From assembly GCA_015183035.1 (NCBI GenBank), contig JACZZP010000017.1, forward strand, positions 930,001-994,000: a stretch of 64,000 bases of DNA. The letters are read 5' to 3'. Every line of letters begins with the position of its first letter. The first letter of the stretch is position 1. Shown piece by piece: positions 1 to 11,181 of the stretch. Under the pieces are notes generated by a model. That model did not search any database and had not been told where the DNA came from. It saw only the letters and a program-made list of their open reading frames with translations. Source of the stretch: Meloidogyne chitwoodi. Its lineage: Eukaryota > Nematoda > Chromadorea > Rhabditida > Meloidogynidae. The position numbers and the translations under genes were made by a program.

Positions 1-1
1 G

Positions 2-415
2 TTTGGTTATTATTCAAGTACTTATTTACCAATTATTATGTTATTAGCTTATTTATCAATTTATATTCGTATTCGTTATTTTATAAATTCTAACTTATTT
101 CAAATGACTTTAATTGAAAAAGAAAGAAAAAAAGAGAAAAAAAAGTTCTTTTACAGGTATTTAATTTAAATAAATTAAATATTTAAATTTAAAATTATTT
201 TATTTTTTCAGGCATTTTTAATATGCGGATTTTTAGAACTTCAAGATTTAGCATTTATTTATATTCCAAAAATACCAGTTAATGGTCAATGGAGTTATTT
301 ATTAACATTTATAATTAATTGGAGTGGAATTCTTTTAAATTCAATGAGTCCAATTATTTTATTTATTTTTAATAAAGAAATTGGTGATGGACTTGTTAAA
401 TTGTTAAAATTATAA
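2..415 (+). CDS. 7TM chemoreceptor-like protein, 3' end (partial)
   Basis: Two exons are visible, 2-156 and 212-415, joined in phase 0; the 5' part lies outside the window. The first exon carries a hydrophobic segment (LPIIMLLAYLSIYIRI) followed by a lysine-rich cytoplasmic loop. The second has two hydrophobic stretches (AFLICGFLELQDLAFIYI and LLTFIINWSGILLNSMSPII), ending in IILFIFNKEIGDGL. A Lys-rich loop, TM6, TM7 and a short tail with an N-K-x-I-type ending is the usual layout of nematode serpentine receptors (Srx/Srsx/Srw-like), which act in chemosensory neuron membranes. The subfamily cannot be fixed from this fragment, and another nematode 7TM family is possible. Confidence 0.5.
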
Positions 416-893
416 ATAAATTAATTTTAATTATATTTTTTTTAATTTTAAGAATTAAGAAAATAATTCCACAAAGATTTATAAATGTAACACAAATTAA
501 TACAATACAACAAAATATAACATAAAAATAAATAAAAGAGAAGAAAACTAAAAATAGATTTTAATTATTATTTTAAATAAAAATATTAATTTTTTAATAA
601 AAAATATTAAAAAAAACTTTGTTTTTTTTCTTCTTTTACATATATACATTTATTAGATAAAATCTTAATTTTAAATTGTGTTTTTTTTATTTAAAAAATC
701 TTGTTCCCATTTTGTGTGTGTGGTCTTTTTAATTAAAAATATATTTTTATTTAATTATTAATTTATTTCTTGATTATATTTTTTAATTAAATATTAAAAA
801 ATTAAAATTTAAAAATTTATAAAAAAATCTAAAATTTATATAAAATATATTTATAATCTTTTTAATTAAAATTAATTTTTAATTAGTTTAGGT
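416..893. other. AT-rich intergenic region
   Basis: No coding potential or repeat is seen. A likely splice-leader or 5' acceptor (TTTAG) sits just before the downstream ATG at 894. Confidence 0.5.
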
Positions 894-2544
894 ATGCATA
901 TTATAACAATAATTATTTTATTTTCAAAACAAAAGGGAAGAAAAGTAATATTTTTTTGGAGACATAAAATAATTCGTAAAAATTTATTAATTGGAATAAT
1001 TTTATTAATTTTAATATTTTTATTTATTTTAATTTATTTATTATTTAATAATAAAATTAAAAATAATTTAAATATTAATTATTTAATTAAAAATAAATCA
1101 AAATATTCTGAAGAAATTATTTATAAAAATAATAATAATTATGAAGAATTAAATAATAATAAAAATGTAAATTAAATTAATTAATTTTTAAAATTAAAAT
1201 ATTTTTTTTAAAAATTAAGTTTATAAAAAATGAAGAAGAAAATAAAATTAATTCTTACCAAAAATGGCTTGAACCAATAAATTTAACATTAAAAGAAGAA
1301 CCAGAATTTGACCGTTTTATTTATACAGGTGTTATTAATGGACAACTTGGAAATCAAGTAATTTAAATAAATAATTAATTTATAAATTTAATTAAATAAT
1401 TATTTTAATAATAATAAAGATGTATCGTTTTGCTTCTCTTTATATAATAGGTCAAATGCTTAATAGAACACCTGTATATATTAATAATGATAATTATTTG
1501 AGACAAATTGAATCAGAAATGTCTTTAACTTTTCCAAATTATTTTAAAAAAATTTATTTTTTGGTAAATATATTTTTACTTAATTTATTTCTTCTAAATA
1601 ATTTATATAAAATTTTTTTAGAAAGAAAATTTTACAGATTTTGAAAAATATAAATTATCTTGGATGTGTTGTGATTATACTGACCCTAAAATGTAATTTA
1701 ATTAAAAAAATAGTTTATATAATTTTAAGACTTTTAAAATATAATTCTGCACGTGGATTAATGTTAACAATGGGAATACATTTTGAAAATTTTAAATATT
1801 TCCATCATAAAAAAGAATTAATTTTAGAACTTTTTTCATTTGGTTCAGAAGTTAAAAAAGTTGCAATTTCTACATATAAAAAAATAATTGTGTAAGGTAA
1901 AATAATAAAAATTAAAAATAAAATATTTAGAAATGATACTTCACATAAAATTTGTGTTCATACAAGATTTGGAGATTTTGTTGGTTTAGGGGAATCGTTA
2001 ACATTTCAAGTAGAGGCAGCTATTGAAATAATTCGTAAAAATATTACAATGGTATTATTTTTAAATAATAATAATATTTTTTTAATATTTTTTTATTAAA
2101 AAGAAAAGTTTAAATGGATTTTCTATAATATTTTTTGGTACAGATCAAAAATTTGTTAGATATCTTAAAGTTATTAATAGTGAGGTAATTATATTTATAT
2201 TTTATTTTAAATAAAATAAAAAGATTTATAATAAAATTTATTACTTCTCTGAAATAAATATGCAAAGAGGTTCTGAATTATATTTTGCTCAAAAATATTG
2301 TGATACTTTATTAATTACTGCATTTCTTTCTTCATATTCATTTTGGATGGGATATTTAATGCCATCAGTTTAATAAATAAAAATAATTGAATTTTATTTA
2401 TTTTTTAAGGATAGCTTAATATTTTATATTAGAAAACATGTTTATATTCTTGGATATCATATTGATGGAAAAGAAGCTTTACCACCAGAGTGGATACCTA
2501 TAGAAGAGCCTTTGTTATTTGATCATTTAATTAAACAATATTAG
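894..2544 (+). CDS. GT11 alpha-1,2-fucosyltransferase-like protein, copy 1
   Basis: This is a glycosyltransferase family 11 (alpha-1,2-fucosyltransferase) protein, expected to transfer fucose from GDP-fucose to galactose in the Golgi. The start at 894 gives a short basic cytosolic tail and a signal anchor (about residues 33-52, LLIGIILLILIFLFILIYLL), so a type II membrane protein. Later exons show the family motifs: NGQLGNQ followed by MYRFASLYIIGQMLNRTPVY (exon from 1420), CCDYTDPKM, then the GDP-binding HxRxGD-type motif as VHTRFGDFVGLGES (about 1950-2000), FFGTD, RGSELYFAQKYCDTLL, and SSYSFWMGYLMP. It ends with a TAG at 2542-2544. All key motifs look intact. It faces away from two related copies on the minus strand at 4.1-7.5 kb. 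The precise acceptor is unknown. Some exon borders were placed by phase only. Confidence 0.88.
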
Positions 2545-2803
2545 TATTATATTATTTATAATTAACTAATTTTTAAATAATTATTAACTGTATTTATTTT
2601 TTGTTTGTGGATCAGCATTTATTTCTTGTTAATTTAATATATTTTTGCATAAAATAATTTAGTTGAAAAAGTTAAAGCAAATTTGTATAAAAACAATTAA
2701 ATTCCATATAAAAGCCCCTAATTTATTTTCAATTTTAATTAAAACGGCAAAGACGGCTAGCGACAACTTGATCAATTTAAAATCACTTCTCTTCTTCGGC
2801 ATT

Positions 2804-3726
2804 ATGGCAATTGAACAACTTTTGGTGGATATGTTATTTCATTCCATCGGCTATGGTGCTTTTTCCACCTTTACATCACTAGCACTTCTTCTGCTGATTT
2901 CGGCAACTATTGTGGCTCAATGTAGTGGCAAGAAGAAAAAGAAGAAAGGCAAGAAAGGCGGTAAATCAAAGGAAATTGATGATGAAGAGGATGCTAATGA
3001 GGTAGAAATAATTTAAGTAAATTTGTTTCTTAAAAAATTGAATTTTTTAGGGTCTTAAAGACGAGGAAGAAGCTGATGAGCCCAAAGGCAAGAAGAAAAA
3101 GAAGAAAGGGTCAGATGATAAACCAAAAAAAGGTAAAGGGCCACAGTTAAAAGAGGAGGAGGTTAAAAAACAAGGACTTAGCGGTGGACAAGCATATCAA
3201 ACGCTCGGCGACTTAAATAAGGACATATTCTTGCAAGGAGGTGGCAAAGGAACACCGGCACAGACAAAAGCAGGAGGAGGAGGAGGACCTTCACCTGGTG
3301 GTGGACCAAAAGAAATCAATGAGCAACAACGTGAAGGTGTCGGACAGGGCCAAGACTACCAAACGTGGAATGCTCTAGACCAAAATGTCTTTGTCAAAAG
3401 CAAAGGAGGTCAAGTATCATCGGATCTTATGAGCAAGATGCCGAATGAAGGAGCACGTGAGGGTATTGGACAAGGCCAGGATTATCAAACATGGAATGCT
3501 CTAGACCAAAATGTCTTTGTCAAAGATGGAAAGGGTAAACAAACCAAAGCTGGTGGGCAGACCAAAGCTGGTGGGTCAAACGAGGACAATGAAGGGGCGC
3601 CACGGGAGGGTATTGGACAAGGTCAAGACTATCAAACATGGAATTCGCTTGATCAGGTAAAACATTATAAAAGAAATATTTTATATCTATTTTTTATTAC
3701 TTCAGAATGTGTTCGTGAAGAAGTGA
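2804..3726 (+). CDS. secreted Lys/Gly-rich protein with [15 protein letters not shown] repeats
   Basis: Three phase-0 exons: 2804-3000, 3052-3656 and 3706-3726. The first encodes a hydrophobic N-terminus ([20 protein letters not shown]) typical of a signal peptide; the ATG at 2831 is an equally good start. A Lys-rich, then acidic segment follows. The rest has four copies of a ~20-residue motif, best seen as [19 protein letters not shown]; the first copy (about 3178-3237) is degenerate ([15 protein letters not shown]). Gly/Pro/Lys-rich linkers separate them. The last repeat is split by an intron between DQ and NVFVKK-stop. Base composition is clearly less AT-rich than the neighbours. I recognise no known domain. 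A secreted product, cuticular, glandular or effector-like, is possible, but that is inference. Confidence 0.75.
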
Positions 3727-4071
3727 GAAAAACAACATCAACAACTCTTCTATCTCTTTTTGCCTTAAAATCCTTGGAAGCCTTCCTATTCAACCTCTTG
3801 GAGATGTGTGTAGTAGAATATTATTGTTCGATATATTGTGTGTATATTCATATAAAAATATATTATAGTATGTAAATATTTCTAATTCATTAATTATTGT
3901 ATTCTTCTCAATATTTCCCCTAATTTGTTGTATAATTAATTTATTTGTTGGTTAATAAATAATTGAAAGGTATTTTTGTTAATTAATATATAATAAATCT
4001 ATTTTCTTAACTTTTTTTATAAATAAATTAATAGCATTCAAAAAAATTATTTTTTAAATTTATTTATTTTT
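3727..4071. other. AT-rich convergent intergenic region
   Basis: Lies between the 3' ends of the repeat-protein gene and the minus-strand fucosyltransferase gene. No feature is seen. Confidence 0.5.
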
Positions 4072-5696
4072 TTAATGTTTATAAAGCCATTCTTCTTCAA
4101 TTGTAATCCAATCAGGAGGAAGATTTTCTCTTGAATCTAAATGAAAATTTTTTCCATAACGATTTAATTGCCATCGTTTTCTAACAAAGAAAATTGGTTT
4201 ATCCTTTTAAATAAAAATCAAATTAATTAATTATAAAAATATAAATAACTTCAGGCATTAAATAACCCATCCAAAATGCATTTGCTGTTAATGAAGCAGT
4301 TAATAAAAGAGAATCACATGATTTTTGTGCAAAATGTAATTCTTCTAATCTACTCATTTCATAATCAAACATAAAATAAACTTTATCAAATAATGACTTT
4401 AAATAAATAAATAAATTATTTAATTAATTAATTAACCTCATTATAAATATTTCTTAATGAATTTGTATATTTTTTTTCCATTCCAAAAAGTAATAAAGAA
4501 TATAAATTAATACGACTTTTCTAAGAAAAAAATAAAGAAAAGAGAATAAAAATAATTTTTACAGAAATTCTAGGAAGAAAATTACGTAAATATTGAATTG
4601 CTTCACCAATTTGATTTATTGCTGTATCTCCAAGGCCAACATAATCACTAAATGGAGTATGAACACACATTTTATGTGTAAAATCATTTCTAAAAAAATA
4701 TTAAAAAATAAAATAATTTTTTAAAAAAACTTAATTAAATATTTTTGATTTAATTGAAGAAATTTGATCATAAACACGTTGACTAAATTCAAATAAATAT
4801 AAAATTTTTTTTCTTATATGATCAAAATATAAATAATTTTCAAATTGTATTCCACCAATTAACATTAATCCCTGATAATCTTTATGATCATAAAGACTTT
4901 AAATTAATTAATTAATTTAAAATAATATTTAATATTTATACATTTCTGGATTACTATAAACACAACAAGTTTTTGCTAATTCAAATCTTTTTATTTTATT
5001 TTGATCAATATTAATTTTCTAAAAATGATATAAATTTAATTTTAATTTTTTTAAACCAAAAAATAAATTTTTTTATAAAAATTAGGCAATTGAACTCGTA
5101 ATTTAGCTTCATAATCACGCATTAAAATATCATTATGTGAAAAAACAGGAGTTCTATTAAGCATTTGACCAAAAGCATAAAGAGAAGCAAATCGAAACAT
5201 CTTTATTATTATTTAAATATACCTATTTAAATAAATTACTTGATTAACAATTTGTCCATAAATTTCATCTGTAAAAATAAATTGATTAAACTGTGGCTTT
5301 TCCTTAGTTGTTAATTCAAATGTTTCAATCCATTCTTCTTTTTTTTCTTCTTCTTCCTCTTTATTTTTTTGTTTTTCTTGTTTTACCTTTAATAAATAAT
5401 TAAATTATAATTTATTTATTTAATTTTAAAACTAATTGTAATTCTCCTGTTGTTGTTATAATATTATTATTATTTTGTTGTTTTTCTCCAATATTTTTAA
5501 GACGAAAATGTAAATAAACAGAAGTTGAAAAAATACAAAAAATATAAAAAATAATAACAAAAATAAATTTTCTTTTAGATGAATATTGTTTATTATTATT
5601 ATTTTGATTATTTAATGATAATAAAGTTAAAAATGTTTTTAATTTTGCAGTTTTAATTCTTTTTTGTAATTTTAATTTTTGATATAATGAAGTCAT
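4072..5696 (-). CDS. GT11 fucosyltransferase-like protein, copy 2, with degenerate catalytic motifs
   Basis: Translation begins at the ATG at 5696: a basic, Asn-rich cytosolic head and a signal anchor (FIFVIIFYIFCIFSTSVYLHF, about residues 44-64). Downstream exons match GT11: MFRFASLYAFGQMLNRTPVF, LRRL-like stretches, HFAQKSCDSLLLTA, NAFWMGYLMP, and an ending PPDWITIEEEWLYKH with the stop at 4072. Two key motifs differ from the intact copies. NGQLGNQ has become YGQIVNQ, and VHTRFGDFVG has become VHTPFSDYVG, so the Arg and Gly of the HxRxGD donor-binding motif are missing. The reading frame is otherwise open across all exons. It may be a non-catalytic paralog, an enzyme with altered donor use, or an early pseudogene. 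It lies head-to-tail with copy 3. Confidence 0.85.
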
Positions 5697-5895
5697 TTTT
5701 AAGTTTTTTTTTAATTTATTAAATAAAAATAATTAATAATGAGTGATGAAAAATAAATAAATGATGAACTTTTAATTTTTCTACTATAATTAATAGAAAA
5801 AAGTAAAAAAAAAGTAAAAGATGATAAAATCTTTTTAATAAATAAATATATTTATAAATCCAATTAAATAAATAAAAAAATAAATTTAAAATAAT

Positions 5896-7537
5896 TTAAT
5901 TAATCTTTGTTTTATTTTTTCTTTCTAACCAATTTTCTTCAATTGCAAACCAATCTTTAGGAAGAATTTGAATTGTATCAAAAGGATAAATTGTTGTTTT
6001 ACTAGGATGTAAAAGTAGTTGTTTTCTTATATAAAATATTGGAAGATTCTTTTTTAAAAAGAGAAAAATTAAATTAATTAATTTTAAATAAATAAATAAT
6101 TTTTTTTTATTAAATAAAAAAAATTATTTAAATACATTTGGCATTAAATAACCCATCCAAAATGCAAAAGAAGAAAGTGGAGCAGTTAGAAATAAAGTAT
6201 CACAATATTGTTGGGCAAAATATAATTCACCTCCTCTTGTTAAACTAGCATTCATTATATAATATATTTTATTAAATATCTTTTTTTATTTTTAAATAAT
6301 AATATTTATAAAACCTTATTTTTAGGTATTTTAATTTGATTTAAAAATCCTTTATCTTCTCCAAAAAGTAGCAAAGAATATCTTTTATCAATTATATTTT
6401 TTTTCTTAAAAATTAAAAAGTAATTTTTAAAATTAATTAATTAAACAATTAAACGTGAAACAATATTTGGAATTATTTTAATTAATTCCTCTACTTGTTC
6501 TATAACTGATTCACCAAATCCAACAAAATCCCCAAATCTTGTGTGAATACAAATTTTACGAGAATTATCATTTCTAAAAAATTAAATAAATAATTTATTT
6601 ATTATAATATTTAAAATATTTTTTTACAATAAAAAAATCTTTTCTGAAACATTTTCAACTTCTTTAACAATTTCTGGTCCAAATTCAAATAAATTTAATA
6701 TTTTGTCTTTTAAATGATCAAAATATTTATAACTTTCAAAATAAATTCCACCAATAAATCTTAAAATTCTTGCATTATTTTCTTTTAATAAACTAAATAT
6801 TTTATTTAATTATTAAAATAAAATAACATTTTTGGATCATTATAATCACAGCATGTTGTTGCCAATAAATACTTTTTTTGTATTTTATATTCATTTTTCT
6901 AGTAATTTTTAAATTTATTTAAAAATTAATTAATTAATTACCAAAAAATATATTTGTTTAAAAAAATTAGGAAATATTTTAGATAATTCATTTTCAATAT
7001 TTCTGATATAATTATCTTGTTGCATATAAACAGGTGTTCTATTTAATAATTCTCCTATTGCATATAAAGAAGCAAAACGATACATCTTTTTTTAAAATAA
7101 AATTAAATAATATTTAAATTAAATTAATTACTTGATTTCCAAGTTGTCCATTAATTGGTTCTGTTAATATAAATTTATTAAATTTTGGTTTTATTTTTTT
7201 CTCAAATTCTGTTTCTTCCAAGAATTGGTTCAATTGAATTAACTTAATTAATTATTTTTAATTTAAATTTAAAAAAAATATAAATAAATCTGAGAAATAA
7301 ATAATTGTTGTAATTTTAAATTTATCTCTTCTTTTACCCAAATTTTTTAAAAATTCCTTAATTTTATATTTTTACCTTTTTACTTTCATTTCTTTTAAAA
7401 AGTAATTTTTCAACTTTAAATTTTTGATCTTTTATTATTGTTTGTTTATTTTTTGTAAATTTATTAATTAAAAGAATTAATATAAATAAAATAATTATTA
7501 TTTTTAATAAATATATAATTAAATTTGAAAATGACAT
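5896..7537 (-). CDS. GT11 alpha-1,2-fucosyltransferase-like protein, copy 3
   Basis: Starts at the ATG at 7537 with an N-terminal signal anchor (LIIYLLKIIIILFILILLI). The family motifs are all present: EPINGQLGNQ before the exon MYRFASLYAIGELLNRTPVYM, TCCDYNDPKM, ICIHTRFGDFVGFGES (intact HxRxGD type, about 6490-6560), LLLFGED, RGGELYFAQQYCDTLFLTA and SFAFWMGYLMP. It ends DWFAIEENWLERKNKTKIN with a TAA at 5896. Exons are separated by introns of about 40-60 bp. It most resembles copy 1 in its motifs, although it sits in tandem with copy 2. The predicted role is Golgi fucosylation of galactose-terminated glycans; the acceptor is unknown. Confidence 0.88.
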
Positions 7538-8037
7538 TTTTAATAAAAATATTAATTTAATTATTTAAACCGCAAAATTAATAAAAATATTTTTTTTTAA
7601 TTTTTTAAAATCACGAAACAGGACATTATAAATAATTTTTTAAACGAATAAAATATATTTAATTTTTAGATATTTAATAAATAGATAAAATCAACTTAAA
7701 TTTTTGTTCATTTAATTAATAAATATGGGTGGTCTATTTTATTTATTAAATTTTTTTAATAATTATATTGACAATCTTAAATATATAGCTTTGCAAAAAA
7801 GTTGAAAATTTTTATAAGAATATATTTTAATAATTAAAAAAAAATTATCTTTTTTAAAATAAATATATGTAAAATCATCTCTATTCTCATTGAAGCATTT
7901 AAAGATTATTAATCATTTTTTATTAGTTTTTAATGGTTATCTTCTCTTTTTTTATTTTTTTTTATTTGCAAAGTACAAATATTTGATTTATTATTTTATT
8001 ATTAAATAAAATTATTTATTTATTTTTTAATAAATAA
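7538..8037. promoter_or_regulatory. divergent intergenic region between GT11 copy 3 and the DUF1647 gene
   Basis: About 500 bp of AT-rich sequence separates two divergently transcribed genes, so it probably holds both promoters. No specific site was recognised. Confidence 0.35.
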
Positions 8038-9721
8038 ATGTATTATTATAAATTTATTTTATCATTTTTTCGAATTAGAACCACACCAATATTTTTAGTA
8101 AAAAAAACTTCAATGGAAAAATGGAAAAATATTTTTATTTTTCTTTTAATTATTTTAATTATTATTTTATTTAAAAATTGGCAATCAACATTTTTAATAG
8201 AAAATTCAATTTTTAATAATAAAAATATTTATAAATTTAATAATAATACTAAAAATATTTTAATTAATAATAATTATTTTAATAAATCTATTAAATGTAT
8301 TAAATGCTCAGAATCAGAAGAAAATTTACAAAATAATTATTTAATAAATAATAATAATTATTATTGTGACGATGAAAATGTTTGAAAAAAATATTAATTT
8401 AATTTAATTAAATTAATTTTTATTTAGATGGCATATCCATTATTATTATTAAATAATAATAATAATAAAGAACAAAAAGAAGAATGTTGTTTAATTAAAT
8501 TTGGAAAAAAATTTAATTGTGAATTAATTAATATTTTGGAAAAATATAAATTAAATGATAAAAATAAAATTAATGAACATATTTTAGTAAATTTAAATTA
8601 TTTAATTAATTAATTAATATATTTTATAAAATTATTTATTTATTTATTTATTTTTCTGGTTCGTAATATGGAAAATGGTGCTATTATTGTAACAGCTGCT
8701 AATTCAATTTTTTATCCTTTTATGAAATCAAGTATTTATGATATTCGATTTAATTTAGGAAATAAAACAAAAATTATTGGTTATGATTTAGGAGGAATTT
8801 CTGAAAATAAAGAAATGGTTTTATTTTATTTTATTTAAAAAATATTTAATTTAATTTTAAAAAGATGAATGAATTAAATAAAGTTTGTAATTTTGAATTA
8901 CGTAAATTTAATTTTACAATTCTTCCAACAAGTGTGAGAAAACTTACAACTTTTTCTTGGAAAATTGTAATAATTGCGGTAATAATTTTAAAAGAAAAAT
9001 AATTTTAAAATTTTTAAAGGAAATTTTAAAAGAATATCCAACAATTATTTATGCTGATGCTTCAGTACGATTATATTATGATGGATTTAATAATTATTTT
9101 GATAGAATTGAAGATGAAACAATTAGTGGATTACAAATGCCTAGTAATGGAGGACATAGTATTTCTTTTGCTACACATCCAAGTATTTATTTTAAAATAA
9201 TAAAATATATTTAAAAGCATTATATAAATATTTACCACATTATTGGGAAGAAATATTACCTGAAAAATCATTAAAAGAAATGCATGAAGCTAATTTTATG
9301 ATTATTCATCGTAATGAATATACAAGAAAATTATTAAAATGGTTAAAAATTTTATTTTATAAATAAAAATAAAATAATAATAAAAGGGCAATATTATGTG
9401 CATATACCTTAGAATGTATTGATCCCCCTGGAGCTAAAATAAGTTGTGAACATCCTTATATTGGTATAGCAAAATGTCATAGACAAGATCAAAGTATTTT
9501 AAATATTTTAACAAATAATTTAGAACAAGAAATTTTATTTAAAAAAGGTTTTTTTTTAATTTTTTTAATTAATTAAAATTATTTAAGAAAATGGAAAAAA
9601 GTTTTATTCACATTATGATGATCAAAACCCTAGAATATATCCTAATGGATTTTTTGGTATAATGAGAAGATTACAACTTAGAACTAATTTAAATTTTGAA
9701 GAAGCGGTGAAATGTATATAA
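8038..9721 (+). CDS. DUF1647 family (glycosyltransferase-like) type II membrane protein
   Basis: The start at 8038, or the in-frame ATG at 8113, precedes a signal anchor (IFIFLLIILIIILF). After an Asn-rich stem the exons encode IIVTAANSIFYPFMKSSIYD, then TKIIGYDLGGISENKEM, CNFELRKFNF, WKI, YPTIIYADASVRLY, ISFATHPSIY, MHEANFMIIHRNEY, LCAYTLECIDPPGAKISCEH, and KCHRQDQSILNIL. The order VTAANS - YDLG - F-x-LRKF - ADASVR - CHRxDQSxLNIL is that of Pfam DUF1647, a family common in nematodes and resembling GT-A nucleotide-sugar transferases; the name is from memory of the family, not a search. The first intron begins GTTTGA at about 8382 and ends at the AG before 8428. The TAA is at 9719-9721. It neighbours three fucosyltransferase-like genes, which suits a role in glycan assembly. 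Confidence 0.7.
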
Positions 9722-10130
9722 AAAATAATTTTATAAAATAAAATATTTAATATTTTTTTAATTTTAAACATTTTCTCAATTAATTAAATTATTATTATTT
9801 TTTAATTTAATTTCAAAATTAATTAAAGACTGACTTCTTTTTTTAAATTTATTTTTAAATTTGTATTTTTTTTATAAATTATCCCTTTTTTCATAAAAAT
9901 TTTTGCGCAACAAAGGTATTAAAATCGATTTTAGTCACATGCACGCGTATAATATATATACCAAGCATACATTCAAACACATTATAAATGTAAACAAGTG
10001 TTTATTTATTTTTTAAAAGAAAAAAATATTTTAAACTTTATTTTTTAATATTTTCAATAAATATTTTTTATTTAAAATAATATTTTCTCTTAAATTAATT
10101 TACAACAAAAAGAAAGAAAACAGTTAAAAA
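9722..10130. other. AT-rich intergenic region
   Basis: No gene is seen. It probably includes the promoter of the small membrane protein that follows. Confidence 0.4.
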
Positions 10131-10833
10131 ATGAAAAAGTAAGTATTTTTGTTTTTGGCACTAACAGACAATAATTCACCTTTAAACAATTTTTGGTTTA
10201 TTCTTCTTTTATTTATAAAAACTAGCGAAGTTGGTAGCCCTTCGGGCGTCCTTCTCGCTAGCAAAAATAAACACAAAAAACTGAAATAACCAGAGTATCC
10301 AACTGTCAAAAAACTATAAAAAAATCATTTTCACTTCCCCAATCATTTGTCATAAAAGGACAAACAGACAATCCGACAAACTACTCTCAATTATAAAATT
10401 ATAAATTAAATCTAAATAATTTCAAATTATTTATAAATTTATATCTAATTTTTAAGAATATTTTGATGAATTAACCAAAACTTTTTTAATAAAAAAATAA
10501 ATAAAATAGAGTTGATTTTCTTAATGCTGGTGAAACATATGAAATATATGAAAAACGTGCACATTCTCCATTAAATTATCCTCGGCCAAGTGCTTCACCA
10601 ATTCAAAATTATCCTCAACAAATAAATAATAATAAATATTTACCTTCATCTTCTTATGCTTTTGTACCAATTCCAGAAAAAAGACAAAAAAGTTTTTTTT
10701 TAATTTTATGTAAAAATAATTTTTTTTTTAAGTATCTCTTTGGTGGATAATAGGAGTAGCCACAATTGTCCCTGTGTTTATTGTTTTAATGCTTTTTCTT
10801 GCTGTTTGGCTTCAAGAAATGGGAATTATTTGA
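10131..10833 (+). CDS. small single-pass membrane protein, unknown family
   Basis: Three exons fit in phase. Exon 1 is only 8 nt (ATGAAAAA, 10131-10138) followed by a consensus GTAAGT donor. Exon 2 starts at 10510 and encodes KVDFLNAGETYEIYEKRAHS, a Pro/Asn/Tyr-rich stretch and VPIPEKRQK. Exon 3 starts near 10732 and encodes SLWWIIGVATIVPVFIVLML then FLAVWLQEMGII and TGA. The product is about 100 residues: a polar Tyr/Pro-rich cytosolic or luminal region and a single C-terminal membrane span with only seven or so residues after it, so a tail-anchored arrangement is likely. I recognise no family. The 371-bp first intron holds a GC-rich hairpin. Confidence 0.6.
10222..10261. repeat. GC-rich imperfect hairpin inside an intron
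   Basis: Outer arms CTAGCGA (10222-10228) and TCGCTAG (10255-10261) are perfect inverted repeats, and an inner GCCC-TTC-GGGC stem-loop lies at 10237-10247. The GC-rich block contrasts with its AT-rich intron. It may be the remains of a small foldback element or a structured RNA segment; no tRNA-like fold was recognised. Confidence 0.5.
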
Positions 10834-11181
10834 CAATTTTTTTTACAACTTTGATTTTTAAAATATAATTAATTCTAATTAGATATACTAAAATTATTTT
10901 TATTATAGATTATTTTTTTTTTTGGCCACTTAATGAAAAAAATTTAATATTTTCTATTTTAATTTTAAATTATTTTAGTGCCAAATTACTTAAAAATTAA
11001 TTTATTATTCAACTTTATTAAATTAAAAAAAACCTCATTTATTTTTATTTTTAATAATTTGATATGTTAAATATACACGTTTAATAAATTAAATTTATGG
11101 CATTTTGGGACAAATGTAAAAATAATTATTTTTAGTGAAATGTCTTCCAAAGTGTACAAGCCTTAAAAAATATTAATTATT
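10834..11181. other. AT-rich convergent intergenic region
   Basis: Between the 3' ends of the small membrane protein gene and SCYL2. Nothing specific is seen. Confidence 0.45.

Noticed and set aside
10222..10261. possible tRNA or structured RNA gene
   Set aside because: The stem-loop is too short and lacks tRNA arms; no other tRNA-like sequence was recognised by eye.
10124..10309. 61-aa minus-strand open frame across the GC-rich hairpin
   Set aside because: It lies in the intron of the plus-strand small membrane-protein gene and has no exon context or recognisable motif.
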